A stretch of DNA of 64,000 nt from Oenanthe sinensis. Its lineage: Eukaryota; Streptophyta; Magnoliopsida; Apiales; Apiaceae. The translations under genes and the position numbers were made by a program. Location of the stretch: positions 11,532,001-11,596,000 of the forward strand of contig CM053813.1 in assembly GCA_028671895.1 (NCBI GenBank). The letters are read 5' to 3'. The notes below the pieces were generated by a model. It was not told the origin of the DNA, did not search any database, and saw only the letters and a list, made by a program, of their open reading frames with translations. This document shows positions 11,616 through 21,725 of the stretch, piece after piece (positions within the stretch are counted from its first letter, which is position 1; every line of letters begins with the position of its first letter).

Positions 11616-12275
11616 AACACCTCAACAAAATGGTATTGTGGAAAGGAAAAACAAAATTCTCATTGAGGCTGCAAGAACCATGTTGAGTGAAGCAAAACTT
11701 CCTACTTATTTCTGGGGTGAAGCTATACAGCCTGTTATACTCAAAACAAGACTGTGATTAACAAGGCTTTTGGAAAAACACTCTATGAGTTGCTGACAGG
11801 AAGGAAACCTACTGTCAAGTACTTTCATGTGTTTGGAAGCAAATTATGTATCATGAAAGACTCAACAGAGGTCAAAGGGAAGTTTGATACTAAAGCATAT
11901 AAAGGAATATTCATGGGCTATGGAATTGAAAGAACAACATATAGAGTCTATATCATTGATCACAAGGTTATGGATGAAAGTGTAAATGTCACCTTTGATG
12001 AAACCAAGTTTCCTGGTGCTAAAGTAAGTCAAGAATCAGAGTCCTTATCATTTGAGAATCAAGTCTATTTGGAAGATATTGATGATGAAGAAATACCAAG
12101 AGTTGAACACACAATTTCTGGTCCAACTAAGGTTCCTAATCAAGCAGTAGAGAATGAAGGAACTGCTCAAACAACAGATTTCTCTGGGAATGTTCCCATG
12201 GATAGTGGACTTGAAGAAATTGATGATGTCAATAGTACAAGAGCAAGAGATACTGTCAATCAACAAAGTACATAA
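11616..12275 (+). pseudogene. copia-1 integrase C-terminal part and integrase-RT linker
   Basis: It resumes right after the solo LTR with T-P-Q-Q-N-G-I-V-E-R-K-N, which holds the catalytic Glu. TMLSEAKLPTYFWGEAI follows, then a frame break at ~11730-11754. From 11754 the open frame has TLYELLTGRKPTVKYFHVFG, KGIFMGYGIE and VTFDETKFPGA, the copia integrase C-terminal part, then an acidic linker to the stop at 12273-12275. The linker lacks the palindrome array seen in the same place in copia-2 and also lacks a GGGGGAG word. Confidence 0.85.
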
Positions 12276-13168
12276 GATTCTGGTGATTCAGTTAGAGAAA
12301 CATGGATCACACAAATGATTTAATTATTGGTGATCCAGGAACAATAGTCAAGACTAGAAGAAATGTGGTGAATGCATGCATGTACTCCTACTTCCTATCT
12401 CAAGTTGAGTATAAATCTCTAGATGAATCACTACTTGATCCAGATTGGATAAATGCTATACAAGAAGAACTCAAACAGTTTGAGAGAAGCTGTGTATGGG
12501 AATTGGTACCTAGACAAAAGAACAAGTCTATAATTGGTACTAAGTGGGTCTTCAGAAAAAAGATGGATGATAATAGAGTTGTCACCAGAAACAAAAAAAG
12601 GCAGGTAGCAAAAGGTTACTGTCAACAAGAAGGAATTGATTATGATGAAACATTTGCACTTGTTGCCAGACTTGAAGCCATAAGATTTTTCTTAGCTTTT
12701 GCTGCATTCAACAACTTTAAAGTATTTCAAATGGATGTTAAAAGTGCCTTCCTAAATGGAGAACTAGAAGAAGAAGTCTTTGTTGAACAGCCCTCAGGCT
12801 TTGAAGATCCAAAAATGAAAAGCTTTGTTTACAGACTTCTCAAAGCATTATATAGTTTAAAGCAAGCTCCAAGGGCCTGGTATGACACCCTTTCCAAGTT
12901 TTTTCTTGAGAATAACTTCACAAGAGGGATTGTGGACAAGACTTTGTTATACAAAAAGCATAAAAAGTATATCATTCTAGTCCAAATCTATGTAGATGAC
13001 ATCATCTTTGGCTAAAAAAATGAAGAACTTTGCAAAGAATTTTATGAGTTAATGCAGAACAAATATGAGATGAGCATGATGGGTGAATTAGTATTCTTTC
13101 TTGGACTTCAAGTCTATCAAAATAAAGATTAAATATTCATTTGCCAAATCAAATATGTCAAAGATCTT
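12276..13168 (+). pseudogene. copia-1 reverse transcriptase
   Basis: An open RT frame runs from 12302 to 13015. Recognised blocks: DPDWINAIQEELKQFERS, IIGTKWVFRKKMDD, FQMDVKSAFLNGELEEEVFV (first Asp of the active site), LYSLKQAPRAWYDTL and IYVDDIIFG with the YVDD box intact. A stop follows directly at 13013-13015; the remaining thumb sequence (MSMMGELVFFLGLQV-like) continues out of frame to ~13168. The stop at 12273 separates it from integrase. Apart from the stops, it is well conserved. Confidence 0.88.
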
Positions 13169-13895
13169 TTGAAAAGATTTGATATTAAAGACTCATCACC
13201 TGCAAAGGCTTCAATCTCAACAGAAACTCAACTTGACAAGGATTCAAAAGGAAAGAAGGTGGACGACAAGATGTATAGAGGAATGATTGTTTCTCTTCTC
13301 TATCAAACTGCTAGCAGGCCTGACATTATGTTTGCTACAGGTCTGTGTGCAAGGTTTCAGTCTGATCCAAAAGAGTCACATTTGATGGCAGTTAAAAGAA
13401 TCTTTAGATACTTGAAAGGTACTCAAGATTTAGGCCTTTGGTATCCTAAAGAATCTGGTTTTAACTTGGTTGGCTACTCAAATTCAGACTATGCTGGATG
13501 TAGAATTGACAGGAAGAGTACAACATGAAGCTGTCAATTTATGAGAGAAAGATTGGTTTCATGGTTTAACAAGAAGCAGCATTCTGTGTCAAATTCAACT
13601 ATAGAGGTTGAATACATTGCAGGTGGTAGTTGCTGTACTCAATTACTTTGGATGAGGAATCAATTGTTGGACTATGGCTTGACATTGCAAGGAATTCCTA
13701 TCTTTTATGACAACACTAGTGCAATAGCCATCTCTGAGAATCCCGTTCAACACTCCAAGACCAAGCACATTGACATCAGACATCATTTCATTAAAAAGCA
13801 CGTGGAGCATGGTACAATCAAGTTAATTTATGTGCCCATAGAGAAGCAACTTGTAGACATTTTTACCAAACCATTGGTTGAAAAGACATTCAACA
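13169..13895 (+). pseudogene. copia-1 RNase H, cut by gypsy A
   Basis: Two open pieces, 13169-13528 and 13541-13895, are split by a TGA at 13526-13528 and a small frame change. Motifs: LYQTASRPDIMFATGLCARF, RIFRYLKGTQDLGLWYPKE, GYSNSDYAGCRIDRKSTT (family form is YSDSDYAG), STIEVEYIAGGS, FYDNTSAIAISENPV, TKHIDIRHHFIK and DIFTKPLVEKTF. The domain normally ends some ten residues later (N-R-L...L-G-M-L). That end is missing because gypsy A begins at 13896 and the right side was deleted. Confidence 0.88.
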
Positions 13896-15283
13896 TATAA
13901 CGCCTCTAAAAATCATATTATAATAATAAGAAAGATTTTATTCCAGTTTGATGCATTGTGATTATTTGGACATACTTAAATTATATGTTGTACTTATGTG
14001 ACATGTATTTGATATCCGTATGTGCAAACTTTCCTATTTTTGAACGTAAGTGCTTTTAAATGTATTTTAAGCTATTTTTTCGCTATTGTTTGAATTTTAT
14101 AAAAATAATAGAGTGTCCAAAAATCATGATTTCTTTTTCATTATTGTCCTTACATATTTTGAGACTTTTTAAAAATACTGGTTCATTTATTTTGAGCCCA
14201 TGATTTTTAAATAAATTTTTAAATCTTGTTGTATACTGAAAACAGTTATCTTCTAAATTTCATAACTAATTATTGGAATATCCCAAAATCATGAAATCTT
14301 TTGCATTATTCTCCTTGTATATTTAGAAACCTATTAAAAATATAAAATTATTTATTTTTTCTTTTAGCCATTTTTGACATATTTTATAAGGTTTAATGTC
14401 TTTAAAACTATTTTTCTTGTAAACTTCATATTTAATTATTTACTTGTCCTAAAAATATTTTCAAAATATGGAGAGAAAGTTATTTTATTCTCTACAGTTT
14501 AAAAATAAAATTTTAATATTTTCAAACAATCTTCATTTTCTTACAGATTTAATTCTAGTATTTTTATTTTGTTTTATAAATGAAACTAGAAAAACAAATT
14601 CTATTTAAAAATTTCCCTAGCCTACCCCGTATACCCCAGCCCTGTATTTCATTTCTATCAAACTCTTCTAGTTCTCCATCTCTCTCTTGTATCTCAACTC
14701 TCTTGATTCTCTCTCATCTACATGCAAGCTCTTTTCCAGTTATTTTTCTGAGATTTGAGGCCAGATTCTTGCTACTTGTTCATTCGTGTTTCTGGTATAG
14801 GCATCTATGTACGTGTTCGTGTGTGCTGTGCTAGGGTCAAATGACTGTTATGGGTTTGCTTTCAAGATTTTTGAATTGGTTTTTATGGGTGTTGTCAAAA
14901 ATGCAAATTGTTGCTATTATATTTTAAATTGGTAGAGTGTTGTGTTGGAGACCGCAATCTGGGCACCATCGAGACTTTGCTACCACCGATGATGAACTAT
15001 GGTGAATTGGTGGTGGGAACAATGATGAAAATGAGTTCCCTAGATTATAAACTAGTTGTTTAGCTTGTGTTATTGTATATAGAACAGCTGCGTGCAATGG
15101 GTTTCGAGGGCTGATTTTAAAACTTGATTGTTGTCTTGGTATGTTGTATTGAAGATTGGTAGAAGGGAGCAATTTTGGTGTCGAGTCATCCATTGTGGGG
15201 TTTCCACACAAAGTTGCTGTCACCGGCTGTGACCTCCGGGGAGCCGGTGGTTATGACCTCTGGGGAGCCACCGAAATTTGTAG

Positions 15284-15366
<83 letters not shown>

Positions 15367-17615
15367 CTTTTTAAGAATTAAAGGTAGATTGGAGTAGTTT
15401 TGAATAATTGATGATTAAGAACAAGAGTGTTAATGCTGACGTACCAACTACCCTGTTCTGCTCAGTATAGCTAAGACTGTTATGTCCTTTTTTTGACAGT
15501 GGATATGTAATATAATTGTTCATTATGATTTCTAGTTTATATACGCCAAAACCTTGTGTAGTTTGGATTAACGAGTAAAAAGTTATGCATGTTTTAGTAA
15601 AGACCGTGCAAACCTGAAATTTTCTGTGTCCGATTTGTGACTTAGCCAGTTCGTTTTCTGCCAAAATAAATTGTTTTGGAGATGAACTTTTTATGAAAGA
15701 TTGTGTTAATATTCAGGAAAGAGTCTGCAAAATTTTGTATTAAAAGGAATATTTTTCGATTTATTAAAAATACTTGAGTAAGGTGTGTGCATTAGGGTCG
15801 TATTCACACCATGTGATTAAACTACTAGAATAATAAAAATATATCATATTTTTACTGATTGATGTAACTTGTGTGTGTGATTTCTAATTAGTAATACATT
15901 TTGAAACATATAATTTGAGTATAAGTTGTTGAGACCTAAAGGTATCTATATATAAACCTAGATGGAATATTGGCTAAATATATACGTGTTACTTGGAGTT
16001 GATTAGTTGCTTATGTGGTTGTGTCATATTACGAGGGGAACTTTGTTAAAAAAACGCTTGATGGATACCATTTGACTATGTTACTATTTGTTCAATTCTA
16101 TTAGTATATATATATTGAGTATGAATAATTATCTATATTAAGATAACGCAAGTGTAGTTGGACTATTATACTAGGGATGTGATTTAGAGATGGAAAGATA
16201 CTAAAATAGATTCGAAGAACGTAGACCCATAGAGGAAAGGGAAAGCCAAATAAGAAGGTTCTTGATTTAGTGTGACTTTGTGTAAAGCTACTTTTGAGGC
16301 AAGTGAAAATCTTCTCAACTTATTATAACTTTATTGTTGATATATATGTGACATAGTTTGCTATGCCATGTTTTATATACCCTCGAATATACACTTATGT
16401 TAACATTTCGATTCCAGTATATTTTATGCATAGCTTCCTGTTATCCATCTAATACGATATGTTTAACCCTAAAAATGGAACTAAATTCAATCTATAATTA
16501 TTCTAAACCCTGTCACCCCTCACTGTGGACTACCTTATTTTGATTTATCCCTTGTCGTCACATTACCGGTCTATCCTGATTATATGACTACAGTTTTACA
16601 CAAATTTCTGAAGCAAAACATTTTGACTTACCTATGCTTTTTCAATGAAGTTTTGAAAAGATGTTTTATACATAGTGAACATTACTATTAAGTAATGGTT
16701 TTGAGAAATGACTTTCAAACTATGTTTTTAAGGATGTTTTAAATATAAGAATTTCGTCTAAATATTTTCTACAAATTCCTATGGATTTGCTGCGTAAGAG
16801 GCCGAGTGACGCCGGTCCAACATTTTATTTTAGTGTGAGAGGCTAGGTTATAGTCCTAGTCCAGCTTTTATAGCCAAATTGTGCCTAACTTGGGAACCCA
16901 GTTAATATTGTCCAGAGGGACCTAGTGTCCGTTATGGGGACTTTACGTGGCTGATCACCCATATTGTCCGGAGCGTCGACAAAGGAAAACCAGTCCATTT
17001 TAATATTCGATAAATATTTATTTAACTCAAAGAAAATCGGTTTACTCTTCCAAAGTATGATTTTGAACTATCAAGTTAGAATTAATTTTGTTGCATCTAT
17101 TGAACTTTTATTCACTTAAAATACATCCTGTTGTACCAATTAGTTCCATAAATACTTGCTGAGCAATTTTTTTGACTCATTCTTGTTTTATATTCTAACT
17201 CTGATAGTTAATTTAGAATATGCCTCATACTAGGCCGACCGCCAGGAAGAACATGAGCTCCCTTGCCTGTAGCTTCTTTTTCTTTAACTCAGCTCAAGTA
17301 GCAAAATTTTAGTCTAGCAGTAGTTATCAGATGTTGAACAGTTGTAATCAAGATATTTGATAGAACGGTTATATTTTGAGTTATTTAGATAACTTCTTGT
17401 CGAAGTTATCTTTATAACCAGGTTTGTAATAATTTTGTTATTTTGACTAATTAATGTAGATGTCGCTTGTTTCATACATTTACCTATTAAAAGGTCCTGT
17501 TTAGTGTTGGGGTCGTAGTTGTTTTATATAATTATACTGTATGACATGTTCTATGCATATATTGGTGTTGTTTAGTGACCCCCAGTCTAGACCCCAAATT
17601 TGGGAGGGCGTCACA
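13896..17615 (+). repeat. gypsy A 5' LTR, 3.7 kb
   Basis: It starts TATAACGCC right where copia-1 RNase H breaks off and ends GGGCGTCACA just before a primer-binding site. The first ~1.46 kb match the 3' LTR at 52433-53836; the remaining 2.2 kb have no counterpart there because that copy is cut. Long LTRs of 3-4 kb fit the Tekay/Del lineage. It includes a 24-bp tandem duplication near 15230-15275 (TGACCTCCGGGGAGCC...), absent from the 3' copy, and a long (TA)n tract. No gene is supported; ORFs over the (TA)n run and antisense ORFs shared by both LTRs are by-products. Confidence 0.82.
15287..15361 (+). repeat. (TA)n microsatellite, ~75 bp
   Basis: An uninterrupted TA dinucleotide run in the gypsy A 5' LTR. 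The same place in the 3' LTR (about 53801-53828) has a shorter run. The 3' LTR is truncated a few bases after its run. Confidence 0.97.
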
Positions 17616-17617
17616 TG

Positions 17618-17630
17618 TTGGTATTAGAGC
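17618..17630 (+). other. gypsy A primer-binding site (tRNA-iMet type)
   Basis: TTGGTATTAGAGC, two bases after the LTR end, is the usual TGGTATCAGAGC site complementary to initiator tRNA-Met with one C-to-T change. It fixes the right end of the 5' LTR. Confidence 0.85.
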
Positions 17631-17821
17631 AGCAGGTTTTGGTCACTGAAACAAGCCATGATAATTTAAAATGAGTTAGAAAACATAGGAATAGAAAATA
17701 GGAATGATCCCTATAGATGTAAGATAAGTTTAAGATCGCTTAATGTAAGATTTCAAACTCACATAGAGTTGTAAGTCCATATTATCAGATATAGTCTCGA
17801 CGGTAAGAACCTTAAGATAAG

Positions 17822-18424
17822 TTGATACTAACTATAATTTTTAGTTTTACCTCATTTTATATGCTTGTATATTATGTGATCTTTCAGACATCAGCAAAGG
17901 ATGCCCCAGGATCCGATCCGCCACCACCACTTTTTACCTCATCCTCTGACCACTCATCAGATAATGATACTAGGATGGATCTTGAAACTATTCATGCCCG
18001 TGAAAGCCCAACACTTGAGATCCATGTAGTGCCTGCCCCCACACCTACTCTAGTTTCTACCCCTAGGCCATCAAGAGTAGCTTCATCCTCTACTATCCGT
18101 CCCCGTGTTTCCTGTGTTAGGGATTTTCCTTCAGTTCTCTACCACATGTTCACTGAGCTTGCCCGTGAGCGAGATCAGCTGGCCAGCCAGAACACTGAAC
18201 TTCAGGCCAGAATAGCTAGAGCCGAAGAGGAATGTAACCGTAGGATCGCAACATCGGAGAATGAGTGGGAAGCTAGGGTAAGAGCTGTGGAGGAGAGAAT
18301 TAGTGAGCAGTTGGAGGACCTAGGTTCATACACTGGTACTGTCGTAGAGGAGACTAGGAGGATCTCCCGACTCATTAACTGGGTGTTGTTCGAGTTCAGA
18401 GCTATCAGGCACAGGTGTGGCTAG
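17822..18424 (+). CDS. Upstream ORF of gypsy A, unknown function
   Basis: An open frame of 200 codons between the primer-binding site and gag. The first ~20 residues are hydrophobic (MILTIIFSFTSFYMLVYYVI) but the T-rich DNA there may not be coding. From about residue 22 it is a Ser/Pro-rich segment (DPPPPLFTSSSDHSSDNDT), then VLYHMFTELARERDQLASQN and a long charged coiled coil (residues ~115-185) ending RLINWVLFEFRAIRHRCG. I do not recognise the family. Its place before gag, clean frame and regular Glu/Arg heptads argue that it was once a protein of the element, perhaps an extra gag-like or RNA-binding product; that is inference. 18425-18957 between it and gag holds no gene. Confidence 0.45.
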   Translation: MILTIIFSFTSFYMLVYYVIFQTSAKDAPGSDPPPPLFTSSSDHSSDNDTRMDLETIHARESPTLEIHVVPAPTPTLVSTPRPSRVASSSTIRPRVSCVRDFPSVLYHMFTELARERDQLASQNTELQARIARAEEECNRRIATSENEWEARVRAVEERISEQLEDLGSYTGTVVEETRRISRLINWVLFEFRAIRHRCG

Positions 18425-18957
18425 GAGTTCCAGATAGGACTGCAGGAGAGAAAGATATCTGTTAGAGCTCTCTTGAGATAATGTTTGTGGACTTGACTGG
18501 GGATAGCTGCTATTAGGAGAAGATAGTTCATATATTTTCTTTCTAGTAATAGTTGTTTTTTATGACATTCTTTCCTTTGGGTTTGTATTATCCAGACATT
18601 GTATTTCCTCTTTTGTAACCAAAATGTTGGTATGTTAGTTAGGGGTTGTGTTTGCCCCTGAACCTTTATTTTATTTATGCATATCTTTCTGTGTCCAGTA
18701 CGAGTCATTATTTCCTTTATGCTCTTCCAGTTACCTGTTCTTTTATAATACCTCTGCATAATACCTATGTTTCCTTACCACCATGACTTAACGTAATCGC
18801 GAGTAACTAGATGACTTATATGACACGAAAACGGCATGCTTTAAAAGATACCATTAACCACTGCTATAGAACTGCTTGATTTCTGATTTACCTATTATAC
18901 CATGCCTATATCTACCCATATATTGTATAATGAACTGTTTACCATCTTATCAGAAAT

Positions 18958-19630
18958 ATGCCTCCAAAAAGAATAACTAGATCCAACAATGCGCAAAACA
19001 AAGACCAAAATCGAGACCAAAATCAAGGTAATCCAAACTAAATGGATCCAGCCATTGCTCAGATGTTGCAAGTTCTGCAACAACAATCTGTTACTCTAGC
19101 CCAACAACAACAGCCGATACAACAACTCCAACAACAACAACATAACCCACACCAATAGCAACATCAACAGAATCAACCACCACCAGTTCCACCAAGGGTG
19201 ATCTTTAAATCTTTCCAGGTAGTTAAACCCCCTGAATTTAAAGGTAGTGCAGATCATGTAGAAGCCCAGACTTAGTTAAAAGAGATAGAGAAAGCCTTTG
19301 ACTTGGTAAGTGTTGGGGAATATCATAAAACTGTTTATGCAAGTTACTTTTTGAAGTCTGAAGCCAACTACTGGTGGGAAGCTACAAGGCTGATGGAAGG
19401 AGGAGAAATCATTACGTGGACCAGATTTAAGGATTTTTTCTTAGAAAAATACCTCCCAAGCTATATGCAAGACCAGATGGAAATGAAATTTCTAGAGCTC
19501 AAGCAAGGAAGTAGTAACAAGAATAACAAGTTCAAAGGGAAAATTGACACCCAAGGAAATGGAGGCCAAGGATTCTAGAGACTTAACAAGGAAGGGCAGA
19601 TCAAGCCATATCAAGGTCAGAATCAACAAG
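18958..19630 (+). pseudogene. gag: gypsy A gag (chromovirus type), 3' part deleted
   Basis: The start is the ATG at 18958 (MPPKRITRSNNAQNKDQN). A stop follows at codon 28 and others near 19156 and 19273. A Gln-rich stretch from poly-CAA lies at 19070-19180. The capsid core is well conserved: VVKPPEFKGSADHVEAQTW-like at 19220-19280, SYFLKSEANYWWEATR and WTRFKDFFLEKYLPSYMQDQ at 19300-19480, then EMKFLELKQGS. The charged tail (NKFKGKIDTQGNGGQGF) runs to ~19630, where the sequence jumps to the integrase of gypsy B. The zinc knuckle and all of protease, RT and RNase H are missing. Confidence 0.82.
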
Positions 19631-20388
19631 CTATGCTAAGGGTTTGTGTAATAGATTTTGAGGGAAACTGGGATGACTATTTACCGCTGATTGAGTTTTC
19701 CTACAATAACAGTTACCACGTGAGTATAGGAATGCCTCCTTACGAAGTCTTATATGGAAGAAAATGTCGATCTCCCCTATACTGGGAAGAGGTTGGCAAG
19801 AGAAAAATATTAGGACCCGAGTTGGTTTAGCAAATGAATGAGACAATTGATCTTATAAGAAAACGATTGGTAGCAGCCCAGGACAAACAGCGCAAGTATG
19901 CAGACAATTCTAGAAAAGACAAAGAATTTGAAGTTGGAGACTTAGTGTTACTTAAAGTGTCCCCGTGGAAGGGATTGATGAGGTTCATTAAAAAGGGAAA
20001 GTTAAGTCCCAGATTTATTGGACCATTTGAGATCTTGAAACGTGTTGGGAAGGTAGACTACGAGTTAGCCTTACCACCAAACCATCAGCAGGTGCTTAAT
20101 GTGTTCCATGTGTCTATGTTGTGGCAATATAATGTAGACGCTAGGCATGTGATAGAATATGAGCGTGTACAGATCCAACCTGACCTCTCTTATATGGAGC
20201 AACCAATAGAGATCCTCGACAGAAAGGAGAAAATTCTTAGGAACAAAATCTTCAAACTCGTAAGAGTATTGTGGAGAAACTAGAAGGTCGAAGAGTCGAC
20301 CTGGGAGTCAGAGAGTGCAATACTAGAGAAATATCATCACTTGTTTTAAATGAGATTCCGGGATAGAATCCTTTTAAGGAGGAGAGAC
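19631..20388 (+). pseudogene. gypsy B integrase C-terminal part and chromodomain, with polypurine tract
   Basis: The fragment begins at MLRVCVIDFEGNWDDYLPLI (19633), just after the place of the third catalytic residue, so no active site remains. SYNNSYHVSIGMPPYEVLYG, RKCRSPLYW, then KVSPWKGLMRFIKKGKLSPR, FIGPFEILKRVGKVDYELAL and NVFHVSMLWQY follow. The end is a chromodomain-like stretch: IEILDRKEKILRNKI, VRVLWRN, a stop (20281-20283) and VEESTWESESAILEKYHHLF to the stop at 20347-20349. In this lineage the chromodomain steers integration to heterochromatin. The tract TTTTAAGGAGGAGAGAC (20372-20388) precedes the LTR. Stops at 19828-19830 and 20281 break the frame. Confidence 0.85.
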
Positions 20389-20552
20389 TGTAAAAACCTG
20401 AAATTTTAAGAGTTTTGAAAAAACAATCCAGTGAATAGTGATTTCTTTAAGTTTCTGGTGAATAGTAAAAAATGAAGAGATAACAAAAAAAGTTATTTTT
20501 TTCTGAAACGTTGATGCATATTCCATATGTCACTTAGTCATCTCTGCGAAGC
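20389..20552 (+). repeat. gypsy B 3' LTR, left piece
   Basis: It starts TGTAAAAACCTG directly after the polypurine tract. It is cut after 164 bases by copia-2 and includes the left copy of the 5-bp duplication GAAGC (20548-20552). It continues at 48903. It does not resemble the gypsy A LTR, so B is a different family. Confidence 0.85.
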
Positions 20553-20625
20553 TGTTAGGAATCTACATGTAATTTGATGATAACATTAATCTTAGAATCA
20601 TAGAAATTTTATTTGATGTAAGTGA

Positions 20626-21115
20626 TCAATTGATATGAAAGTTATAAATATCAATTGATCAGGAAACCATTTATCAGTTGAAGTGTTTATCTGAATCAAC
20701 TGATAATATGGATTGTAGCATAGGTGTACTTAGTCTATTTTATATTGATAAGGTATAAATCAATTGATATTTTCATCAATTGATACTAGAGTCAATTGAT
20801 ATAGGTCATCAACTGATGTGTAACTTAGACTGTTAAATTGTGATTATTTGAAGACAGGAAAATTATACAAGTGAAGGATGATCAGTTGATATTGAAGCAT
20901 GAACGGATAGAAGATCAATTAAAGAAACCAAGTCAAGAGTTGAAGACCATCAACTGATGTGAAGACCCATCGATTGATATATCGATTGATATCATTTATC
21001 AATCGATAAGGCAACTATACTTATCAATCGATGGATATCAAGATCAATCGAAGAACATTATCAGTTGATGAATAAAGGAAGAGTCAATTGATATGCTTAA
21101 TAGCAAATTATCAAT
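20626..21115 (+). repeat. TCAAYTGA palindrome array in copia-2 5' LTR
   Basis: About 18 copies of ATCAATTGAT, ATCAATCGAT, ATCAACTGAT and the reverse ATCAGTTGAT, spaced irregularly, several arranged as close inverted pairs (for example CGATTGATATATCGATTGAT at 20970-20990). The matching array in the 3' LTR is at about 47857-48352. The same word recurs in internal parts of the element. Confidence 0.9.
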
Positions 21116-21305
21116 TGACTATGACAAAAAGGCAATCTGTCAGAGATCCAGAAAGACAAAAAAACACCTATGGAAGACAGTCTATGATGACTGTGAAGAC
21201 TCAATCAGAAGCTGTCTTTCAAACCTTTATTCTAAAATAGAAAAAGGTAAAAGGAAGGTAGGTAGAAATAATCCTAGAATAGGAATTGTAAAAGCACATT
21301 TGTGG

Positions 21306-21313
21306 TATATAAA
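21306..21313 (+). promoter_or_regulatory. TATA box of copia-2 LTR
   Basis: TATATAAA in the 5' LTR, with the same box at 48539-48546 in the 3' LTR. Transcription of the element probably starts shortly after it; placement is inferred from motif and position. Confidence 0.5.
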
Positions 21314-21667
21314 CAAGTGCATCAGCATTATTAGAAAATAGACAAGTTAGACAATATTTCTCAATCAACTGTTCTAGTTTGAGTGCATATTTGTAAGAAC
21401 AATTGATTTGTTTTCTAATCTTATAAAAATGAAGCCAGGTTTATTTCTATCCTAGGAACATTGAGCAAAAATATACACTGATGGAAAAACCAATCCATTA
21501 GTAATTTTAAATCTCTTTGTTCAGTTTATTTTTCAGTCTTAATTTGTTTGAACATATTCTCTCTAATTCTCAAACATCAAGAACAAATATTAGAACAAGC
21601 AAAAAGTTTTAATATTTGTATTCAACCCCCCCTCTACAAATATTGACATTGTTCTAGGGAATAACAA

Positions 21668-21680
21668 TTGGTATTAGAGC
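21668..21680 (+). other. copia-2 primer-binding site (tRNA-iMet type)
   Basis: TTGGTATTAGAGC, one base after the LTR end, with one change from the usual TGGTATCAGAGC. The gag start codon at 21726 follows only ~45 bases later, so the leader is very short. Confidence 0.88.
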
Positions 21681-21725
21681 AGGCTTTCAACATACAGAAA
21701 GTTTAAAGATCAAGAACAATCAATA

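Larger units (their letters stand above)
20553..21666 (+). repeat. copia-2 5' LTR
   Basis: Starts TGTTAGGAATCTAC, ends GGGAATAACA. The U3 part at 20626-21115 is packed with about 18 copies of a TCAAYTGA-type palindrome. TATATAAA at 21306-21313 is the likely TATA box, 190 bases after the array. The tail CAACCCCCCCTCTAC followed by AAATATTGACATTGTT near 21625-21655 is of a kind seen in other SIRE-like LTRs here (copia-3 has CACCCCCCCTCTACAACA). Confidence 0.93.

Noticed and set aside
14924..15223. Minus-strand ORF shared with 53462-53911
   Set aside because: It lies in the gypsy A LTR; the two copies share it as LTR sequence, with no coding signal.
15156..15381. Two overlapping ORFs ending in long Tyr-Ile repeats
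   Set aside because: They are translations of the (TA)n run in the gypsy A LTR; no protein motif.
21093..21341. 82-codon ORF in the copia-2 LTR, repeated at 48326-48574
   Set aside because: It is conserved only because both LTRs derive from one copy; it crosses the TATA box and has no recognisable motif.
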